Assembly (NCBI GenBank): GCA_015062235.1
Contig: SUUZ01000001.1
Span: 248,001-312,000 of the forward strand
Source: Alphaproteobacteria bacterium
GTDB lineage: Bacteria; Pseudomonadota; Alphaproteobacteria; RF32; CAG-239
Direction: 5' to 3'
DNA: 64,000 bases
Part shown: piece after piece, positions 57,998 through 64,000 of the stretch
Layout: the number at the start of each line of letters is the position of its first letter
How positions within the stretch are numbered: position 1 is the stretch's first letter
Program-made: the position numbers and the translations under genes
The notes under the pieces: model-generated
What the model saw: only the letters and a program-made list of their open reading frames with translations
Databases searched by the model: none
Told to the model about the DNA's origin: nothing

Positions 57998-58509
57998 TAC
58001 AATTCCTTTTTAAGATTCTTAATTACAGCTCTAGCATCTTTAGGCTTTACGCCACTAAAACCCAATTTATTCAATATCTGTATTGACAATTCCACAGACA
58101 AATCTTCAATATTTTCCAATGCTTTATCTTTTGATAAAGCAATTTTTTCTTCCCCAGTTTCAATTTCCGACTGCAATCTAAACATCAAATCAGAATGTTT
58201 ACAATTAATCATATCTTCTAATTCATCTTTCGTTTTTTGCAGAGATAAACTTGCTCTATTATTTGCATCTTGCAAAGACTTATTATATTTATCTAACGTT
58301 TCCTCAACCTTAATTTTTATCTCTGATGCTTTTTCCAAATCACCATTTATCTTGTCTTTACGCAAATTAATCATCTCAGATGTTTTTGGTATAATAAACT
58401 TACTCATGATAAATAGCATCAAAAAGAAACTAACAATCAACCAAAACAATTGCGACGGAAAAACACTAAAATCTAACTGAGGCATATTATTTGCTCCATA
58501 ACCACTCAC
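57997..58509 (-). CDS. ATP synthase F0 subunit b'
   Basis: MPQLDFSVFPSQLFWLIVSFFLMLFIMSKFIIPK; operon position between atpE and atpF. Confidence 0.9.
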   Translation of the reverse strand: MSGYGANNMPQLDFSVFPSQLFWLIVSFFLMLFIMSKFIIPKTSEMINLRKDKINGDLEKASEIKIKVEETLDKYNKSLQDANNRASLSLQKTKDELEDMINCKHSDLMFRLQSEIETGEEKIALSKDKALENIEDLSVELSIQILNKLGFSGVKPKDARAVIKNLKKEL

Positions 58510-58576
58510 AACAGGGAATCTTCAATTAAATCTAAAGATTCCCATATTGAAAGACATTAATTTAACAAACTTACTG

Positions 58577-58798
58577 CTAGTTTCCTGACAGCATAACTAA
58601 CGCAATAACGAGCGCATATAATGCGACAGCCTCAACAGCAGCAAAGCCAACCCAACCATAAATATCAACTTCTTTTTTTACCTGCGGATTACGACCAACA
58701 GTTGATATAATAGTAGTCCATACTTGAGAAACACCCCAAGCAGCAGCCATCATTGATAAAGCACACATACCAGCACCAATATAAGCCAATGGTTCCAT
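58577..58798 (-). CDS. atpE: ATP synthase F0 subunit c
   Basis: Two-helix hairpin, RNPQ loop, helix-2 carboxylate GFAAVEAVALYALVIALVML. Confidence 0.93.
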   Translation of the reverse strand: MEPLAYIGAGMCALSMMAAAWGVSQVWTTIISTVGRNPQVKKEVDIYGWVGFAAVEAVALYALVIALVMLSGN

Positions 58799-58845
58799 TT
58801 TATAATCCTTTCATAAAGTTTCTTAATATAACAACATAATTATAA

Positions 58846-59568
58846 TCAATGCTCATGAATAGCATCACTAAGATATATACACGTTAAAACGGTATAAATA
58901 AAAGCTTGTAGTAATGAAATAAATATTTCAAAACACACAATAATAGCATCAAATAACAAAGGCACCATTCCTAATATTCCAAGCCCTACCACAAAACCAG
59001 CAATTATCTTTAACATAATGTGCCCTACAGTCATATTTGCAACTAAACGCACAGACAAACTAAATGGCTTTGACAAAAAAGAAATCATTTCTATTGGAAT
59101 AATTAACGGAGCCATAATCCAAGGAATTCCCCTTGGTAAAAATGTTCTTAACCAACCAAATTTTTTCTTTCTAATACCAACAATTACATTTAAGGCCAAT
59201 GCTATTAAAGATAAAGCTCCAACAGCCGTTAAATGCGATGTAAAAGTAAAAGAATATGGCACCAACCCCAGAAGGTTACCAAAAGCAACAAATAAAAACA
59301 CTGTAAAGATAAAGGAAAAGTATTTTAACCCCTCCACACCGACGTTTTCTCTTAATAAACCACTAATAAATTCATATAATCCTTCAGGTATTGACTGAGC
59401 CTTATTAGGAATTAAAGTTCTCTTTCTTAAACACAAAGCTAAAAATAGTGTCGAACATACTACCGACAAGATCATAAAAAGAGACGAATTAGTAAAAGAT
59501 ATATCAACCCCACCTATCTCTATAGGTATGATAGGCTTGATAACAAATTGTTCCATCGGACTAGACAC
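58846..59568 (-). CDS. atpB: ATP synthase F0 subunit a
   Basis: GNLLGLVPYSFTFTSHL, SLSVRLVANMTVGHIMLKI, LLQAFIYTVLTCIYLSDAIHEH. Confidence 0.97.
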   Translation of the reverse strand: MSSPMEQFVIKPIIPIEIGGVDISFTNSSLFMILSVVCSTLFLALCLRKRTLIPNKAQSIPEGLYEFISGLLRENVGVEGLKYFSFIFTVFLFVAFGNLLGLVPYSFTFTSHLTAVGALSLIALALNVIVGIRKKKFGWLRTFLPRGIPWIMAPLIIPIEMISFLSKPFSLSVRLVANMTVGHIMLKIIAGFVVGLGILGMVPLLFDAIIVCFEIFISLLQAFIYTVLTCIYLSDAIHEH

Positions 59569-59583
59569 AGCTTCAGTTTCTCC

Positions 59584-59883
59584 TTATTTCTCTTCACTCT
59601 CTTTTTGAGCTAACCGATAAACATTTAATATTCCAGCAGCTCCTCCAAAAAATAAAAAAATAACCATCAACCACGGAGCCGTTGCAAACAACTTATCAAG
59701 TAAATAACCTATAGCTGCTCCAACTATTACCGCCGACAACAACTCCGCACCGATTCTAAAACCGATTCGCGAAGCCCTTGTTATATCAGTTTCATCTCTA
59801 TCCCGCTTAGCTAAAGCCTTATCACGTTTTAACTGCAAAATTTTCTGCTCTAGCTGCTCAATATCTTCTGGTTTTCTTTTCAT
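59584..59883 (-). CDS. atpI: AtpI/AtpZ-family F0F1 assembly protein
   Basis: IGFRIGAELLSAVIVGAAIGYLLDKLFATAPWLMVIFLFFGGAAGILNVYRL. Confidence 0.92.
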   Translation of the reverse strand: MKRKPEDIEQLEQKILQLKRDKALAKRDRDETDITRASRIGFRIGAELLSAVIVGAAIGYLLDKLFATAPWLMVIFLFFGGAAGILNVYRLAQKESEEK

Positions 59884-59944
59884 AATAAAAACACTACACC
59901 ACTAAATATTAAGCAGTTATTAAAATACAGCAATTTTTATAAAA

Positions 59945-60685
59945 CTATTCACTATCTTTTGTATTATATTCACTCAAATGTTCATCAATAATCAAAGCAA
60001 AATCTTCAAACGGCAACAATCCCTCTACAGCTTCAGTCTCTTTGGCTGAGGAAATAAAGAATGACGGAGTACCACTAATTTTTAACTCTGAAAGAGCATC
60101 TTTTCTATCTTTAAGGATCCGTGCTGCTGTAACATCGTTTCTCAAGCAAACATTCGCCTTATCATCAGACAAACCACTCAATGCCGCATACTGTTTCAAA
60201 ACCTTTTGTGGATCAAAAGCTAAATTCCAATCTCTTTGTTTTTTAAACAACACATCAACAAAACTAAAATACTTGTCTTGATCAATACACTCTGCCAACA
60301 ATGCTGCATCCATCGAGTTTTTATCCAAAGGAAGAGGAACAAAAACAACCCTTACCTTACCATTTTCAACATATTTTTTCACAATCTCAGGTAACACTTC
60401 AAGATGAAAATCAGCACAGTGAAAACAACCAAAAGAAGAATATTCATAAAGCGTTACAGGTGCTTTTTCACTCCCCAAACTATGATCCTGAGGAAAACCA
60501 AAATTTTGTGGAATATCTTTTGAAATACCTTTTTCATCAGCAGCATTTGCAGGTCTAACCAATACAAAATTTCCATTTTCATCCAGCTCAAAACCTTTAG
60601 CTCCAAGATACAAACCAGCGGCAAGACCAAAAACAACAACACTAGCTACAAAAGCACTAATTTTTTTTATAACTTGTTCAAACAT
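59945..60685 (-). CDS. DsbA-family thioredoxin-fold protein
   Basis: YEYSSFGCFHCADFHLEVLPEI (CFHC); ISGTPSFFIS (cis-Pro). Confidence 0.92.
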   Translation of the reverse strand: MFEQVIKKISAFVASVVVFGLAAGLYLGAKGFELDENGNFVLVRPANAADEKGISKDIPQNFGFPQDHSLGSEKAPVTLYEYSSFGCFHCADFHLEVLPEIVKKYVENGKVRVVFVPLPLDKNSMDAALLAECIDQDKYFSFVDVLFKKQRDWNLAFDPQKVLKQYAALSGLSDDKANVCLRNDVTAARILKDRKDALSELKISGTPSFFISSAKETEAVEGLLPFEDFALIIDEHLSEYNTKDSE

Positions 60686-60691
60686 CTCTAA

Positions 60692-61213
60692 TCACTTCTT
60701 ATTATTAATCACAACAGCTCTACCCAAGCGTTCTAAAGCTTGGCCAAGTTCAGAATTTTTAATATTCTCACTTAGATTTCTAATATATGTTTCTTCTTCC
60801 ATTGTTACAAGCTTTTTTTCAAGATTTTGAATATCCTTTTTATTCTCATCAATCATTAATAGATTTTGAATGAGCCTAATATCTTTTATCGCATTATAAC
60901 CAAAGAAAGAATTTACTTTATCTATTAACAGCCTTGTCTTAAGTTGCAATTCTAAAGCAAACGCTCCACTTGCAACCTCAATTAGCAGCACACCATCCGT
61001 TCGCTCACCTTTTTTAAACTCAACTCTAATTGGCATTGAATATTTTGCTAATTCTTCACCAACAATACCTCCCCAAGCACAAATAACATCGGCCTCCACA
61101 AAAGCTTTTTTTCCAAGCATTTTCTTTGCCAAAGGGGTTAATATACTATTTATCCCCTGCAAATCTCCTGTACGTCGCTCGTTGGTAACTATTTCTTTAT
61201 CTTCCTTTTTCAT
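60692..61213 (-). CDS. DUF721 (DciA-like) family protein
   Basis: VICAWGGIVGEELAKYSMPIRVEFKKG...GVLLIEVASGAFALELQLKTRLLIDKVNSFFGYNAIKDIRLIQ; next to DsbA as in other alphaproteobacteria. Confidence 0.85.
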   Translation of the reverse strand: MKKEDKEIVTNERRTGDLQGINSILTPLAKKMLGKKAFVEADVICAWGGIVGEELAKYSMPIRVEFKKGERTDGVLLIEVASGAFALELQLKTRLLIDKVNSFFGYNAIKDIRLIQNLLMIDENKKDIQNLEKKLVTMEEETYIRNLSENIKNSELGQALERLGRAVVINNKK

Positions 61214-61319
61214 AAATTCAAAATTAACAAACAATATCAACAAGGGCAAGGCTTTTATTGACTAACAATAATGTAACGCATTATAATTAGGCAAAATCAA
61301 CTATTGGAAAAACTCTGTC

Positions 61320-61613
61320 ATGAATACACCACAGCTTTTGCAAGCAATTCTAGCTTTTATATTTGTTCTGGGTCTCCTGTTTATAACTTTGTGGCTAATC
61401 CGTTTTTGTCAGCAAAAGGGACTTAATTGTCAGATAATTAAACCTTTCAAAACAGCAAAAAAAATTAAAATTATTGAACATCATCGTATAGATATCAAAA
61501 ATTCACTTGTTTTATTTGAATGTCTAGACGAAGAATTCTTAATCCTTGTCGGTCAAAACTCTAATATTTTGCTTAAACAAACAAAAAATAAAAGAAAGTC
61601 TAATAATGAATAA
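61320..61613 (+). CDS. fliO: Flagellar biosynthesis protein FliO-like
   Basis: Single N-terminal TM; KTAKKIKIIEHHRIDIKNSLVLFECLDEEFLILVGQNSNILL; overlaps fliP start. Confidence 0.82.
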   Translation: MNTPQLLQAILAFIFVLGLLFITLWLIRFCQQKGLNCQIIKPFKTAKKIKIIEHHRIDIKNSLVLFECLDEEFLILVGQNSNILLKQTKNKRKSNNE

Positions 61614-62340
61614 AAAAATAATATTTATATACTCCTTAATGGGATTAATTCTTATAAGTTCTCCTGCTTTAGCACAAAGCGTAAGTCTCAATCTTAATGA
61701 TGTTTCAACAGGTTCAGCATCTGCTAGAATTTTCAGTATTTTAGCCTTAATAACTATTCTTTCGTTAGCGCCATCAATCGTCATAATGATGACATCATTT
61801 ACTCGATTGATTACTGTTTTTTCTATTACACGTTCAGCCCTTGCAACCAACTCAACCCCTCCCAATATGGTGCTGATAGCACTTGCTTTATTTATGACAA
61901 TATTCATTATGTCCCCTACACTAGAAAAATCCTGGAAACAAGGCATCAAACCTGTAATTGACGAAAAAATAGAAATTACAGAAGGACTAGAAAAAGCTGC
62001 TATTCCTCTAAAAGAATTCATGATAAAAAATACCAGAGAAAAAGATCTCCAACTTTTTTCAGATCTCGCCAAAGAAAAGCCTGAAAGTGTTGAAAAAGCA
62101 TCTCTAAAAATTACAATTCCAGCATTTATGATTAGCGAATTGAGACGTGCTTTTGAAATTGGTTTTTTAATTTATATTCCTTTTCTCATTATTGATATGG
62201 TTATTGCATCTGTGCTAATGTCAATGGGTATGATGATGCTTCCCCCTAGTGTTCTATCACTACCATTCAAAATTATATTTTTCGTAATGATTGATGGATG
62301 GTACATGCTTTCTGGTTCCTTAATAAATAGTTTTCATTAA
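61606..62340 (+). CDS. fliP: Flagellar type III secretion system pore protein FliP (start at MNKKIIFIY)
   Basis: LITILSLAPSIVIMMTSFTRLITVFSITRSALAT, PPNMVLIALALFMTIFIMSPT, ISELRRAFEIGFLIYIPFLIIDMVIASVLMSMGMMMLPP. Confidence 0.97.
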   Translation: MNKKIIFIYSLMGLILISSPALAQSVSLNLNDVSTGSASARIFSILALITILSLAPSIVIMMTSFTRLITVFSITRSALATNSTPPNMVLIALALFMTIFIMSPTLEKSWKQGIKPVIDEKIEITEGLEKAAIPLKEFMIKNTREKDLQLFSDLAKEKPESVEKASLKITIPAFMISELRRAFEIGFLIYIPFLIIDMVIASVLMSMGMMMLPPSVLSLPFKIIFFVMIDGWYMLSGSLINSFH

Positions 62341-62363
62341 ACTAAAAATCACAGGGTAAAAAA

Positions 62364-62738
62364 ATGAAGTACTGCATTGATGTTCACGAGTTTTCCTTTA
62401 ATAAAATAAAAAATGGTAAACGCAAGATATCCGTACATCTTTTTGATAAAAATTCTCAAAAAATAAAAATTTTTGACATTATAAATATTCGTAATGCTTC
62501 AACTAATGAACATATTGATTGTATTGTTAAAGGAATAGCTATTTTTGATAATTTTAATGATTTAATTGATGCTCTAAAACCTCAATCATTAGGCTATGCT
62601 AATAAAAATGAAATTATCGTAAGATTAAATAGGATATTTACTAAAGAATTACAACAAAGTCTCAATGCTGTAGCATTTTTTATTGAACCTCAATATGAAA
62701 AAATAAACATTATTGAACGTGGTGAATATGAAAGGTAA
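62364..62738 (+). CDS. ASCH/PUA-like domain protein
   Basis: FNKIKNGKRKISVHLFDKNSQKIKIFDIINIRNA...IVKGIAIFDNFNDLIDAL resembles ASCH-type small proteins. Confidence 0.55.
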   Translation: MKYCIDVHEFSFNKIKNGKRKISVHLFDKNSQKIKIFDIINIRNASTNEHIDCIVKGIAIFDNFNDLIDALKPQSLGYANKNEIIVRLNRIFTKELQQSLNAVAFFIEPQYEKINIIERGEYER

Positions 62739-62787
62739 TAAAGCAAAAATATTCTTGCCAAATTAAAATAAAAAGAATAATAAACTG

Positions 62788-62852
62788 ATATAAATATTAT
62801 TAATAACAATAAAACTAAATTAAATATCACTGGATGAGTGGCAGAGAGGCTG
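62788..62852 (+). repeat. 65-bp perfect direct repeat, copy 1 (tRNA-Ser 5' flank plus first 21 nt)
   Basis: Identical to 62954-63018. Confidence 0.95.
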
Positions 62853-62953
62853 GAATCGTAGCATTGAAAAAAGCGAAGATCGGCGTAGATGTGAAACAGC
62901 GAAGCCAATCCGTGCGAAAAATCTTTTAAGATTTTAGTCGTGCGCGTTCATTA

Positions 62954-63018
62954 ATATAAATATTATTAATAACAATAAAACTAAATTAAATATCACTGGA
63001 TGAGTGGCAGAGAGGCTG
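62954..63018 (+). repeat. 65-bp perfect direct repeat, copy 2 (overlaps functional tRNA-Ser)
   Basis: Identical to 62788-62852. Confidence 0.95.
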
Positions 63019-63089
63019 AATGCGCGCGACTCGAAATCGTGAATACGGGGTAACTCGTATCGGGGGTTCAAATCCCTCCTCATCCGCCA
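62998..63089 (+). tRNA. tRNA-Ser (anticodon CGA)
   Basis: GGATGAG...CTCATCC acceptor, anticodon loop CTCGAAA, long variable arm, GGTTCAAATCC T-arm, encoded CCA. Confidence 0.95.
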
Positions 63090-63133
63090 GTTTTTTTACT
63101 TCTGTATAAAAATTTCTTTTAGAAAGAATTACT

Positions 63134-63700
63134 ATGAACATTTTAATACTGTCCTTAGCTCTTTTGATAGGAATTTCAGCTTGTATCATTGAAGCATATT
63201 TTATAATAACTTATGTTCGCTCTGGATTTGGAAAATATCCTCCATTTATTTTATCATTCGGTAGAGCTAAAAATATCGTAATTAAAGAAGCAGAAAAATT
63301 TCTTAATCAACAAAAAGATCCTATTAAAGTAGTTGATTTAGGATGCGGAAGCGGAAGCCTTTTACTTCCTTTAGCAAAAAAATTTCCTCAACACCACTTT
63401 ATTGGTTATGACTGGGATAAAATACCATACCTTATAGCTAAATATCGTACAAAAAAAATTAAAAACATTTCAATTTATAACTGTGACTTTATGAAACAAA
63501 ACTATACCGAAGCAAAGCTTTTACTGTGCTACACGGGACCATCATTAAAAGAAGAATTAGGCCAAAAGCTACATAACGAAATACCCTCAGGGACTCTTAT
63601 AATATCAGAAGCTTTTGAACTTAGCCATATTCCTCTAAAAGAGATAATATCTGCTCCAACTTTAAAAATGCCAATTAAAATATTTTTATATCAAAAATAA
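63134..63700 (+). CDS. Membrane-anchored class I SAM-dependent methyltransferase
   Basis: N-terminal TM; VVDLGCGSGSLLLPLAKKFPQHHFIGYDWDKIP. Confidence 0.8.
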   Translation: MNILILSLALLIGISACIIEAYFIITYVRSGFGKYPPFILSFGRAKNIVIKEAEKFLNQQKDPIKVVDLGCGSGSLLLPLAKKFPQHHFIGYDWDKIPYLIAKYRTKKIKNISIYNCDFMKQNYTEAKLLLCYTGPSLKEELGQKLHNEIPSGTLIISEAFELSHIPLKEIISAPTLKMPIKIFLYQK

Positions 63701-63701
63701 A

Positions 63702-64000
63702 ATGGATATACTCACTGATCTCAGTTTCTTAGGACTTTTTATTATAAGTTTTTTCGCTGCAACAATACTTCCTATTGGTTCAGAAATGTTTTTCATAACC
63801 ATGCTTTTTAACAATTTTAATTCTATATTATGCGTTATCATTGCATCAATTGGCAACTGGCTTGGTGGCATGACTAATTACTATTTGGGATATTTAGGTA
63901 AAGTTGAATTAATTGAAAAATATTTTCATATCCCATTGAAAAAAATTCAAACTATAAAAGAAAAAATATATAATAAAGGTGCTTTTATGGCCTTCTTTTG
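63702..64000 (+). CDS. YqaA/DedA-like membrane protein (truncated by window edge)
   Basis: MDILTDLSFLGLFIISFFAATILPIGSEMFFITMLFNNFNSILCVIIASIGNWLGGMTNYYLGYLGK... Confidence 0.75.
   Translation, partial: MDILTDLSFLGLFIISFFAATILPIGSEMFFITMLFNNFNSILCVIIASIGNWLGGMTNYYLGYLGKVELIEKYFHIPLKKIQTIKEKIYNKGAFMAFF

Noticed and set aside
61539-62072. 177-aa antisense ORF over fliP
   Set aside because: FliP frame is unambiguous; antisense ORF shows no family features.
62690-62908. 72-aa minus-strand ORF across the tRNA-Ser duplication
   Set aside because: Runs through the truncated tRNA copy; no SD, AT-rich hydrophobic shadow.

Overview
AT-rich chromosomal window, mostly housekeeping. Gene content suggests an Alphaproteobacterium: CcrM-type methyltransferase beside rnhB, split atpI-B-E-F'-F operon, DUF721/DsbA pair, tol-pal/ruv cluster, dcw genes and flagellar genes. 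Main blocks: (i) a compressed dcw run mraY-ftsW-murG-murB-ftsQ lacking murD, murC and ddl; (ii) flgB-flgC-fliE behind an excellent sigma-54 promoter, plus an FlhB-C-terminal-domain protein; (iii) rlmE with two overlapping Ppx/GppA paralogs; (iv) ccrM-rnhB; (v) hydG, the [FeFe]-hydrogenase maturase, without hydE/hydF/hydA in view; (vi) a rearranged tRNA-Trp/secE/nusG region; (vii) a ruvC/ruvA/ruvB-ybgC-tolQRA cluster with an orphan gene inserted; (viii) ppdK, ettA, rpmJ, the ATP synthase F0 operon, fliO-fliP; (ix) tRNA-Ser(CGA) preceded by a 65-bp perfect duplication of its promoter and 5' end. The least explained material is a set of orphan genes (25541-26086, 32006-32977, 50795-51301, 52466-52822). 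They lack obvious Shine-Dalgarno sites and have their own terminators; three have near-consensus sigma-70 promoters, and two share a conserved 5' coding cassette (RFFGVKNSS[A/T]EN). There is also an unannotated 31-aa hydrophobic ORF in a hairpin context beside tRNA-Trp. I saw no CRISPR array, transposase, integrase or prophage module. All calls come from reading the sequence; no database search was run.
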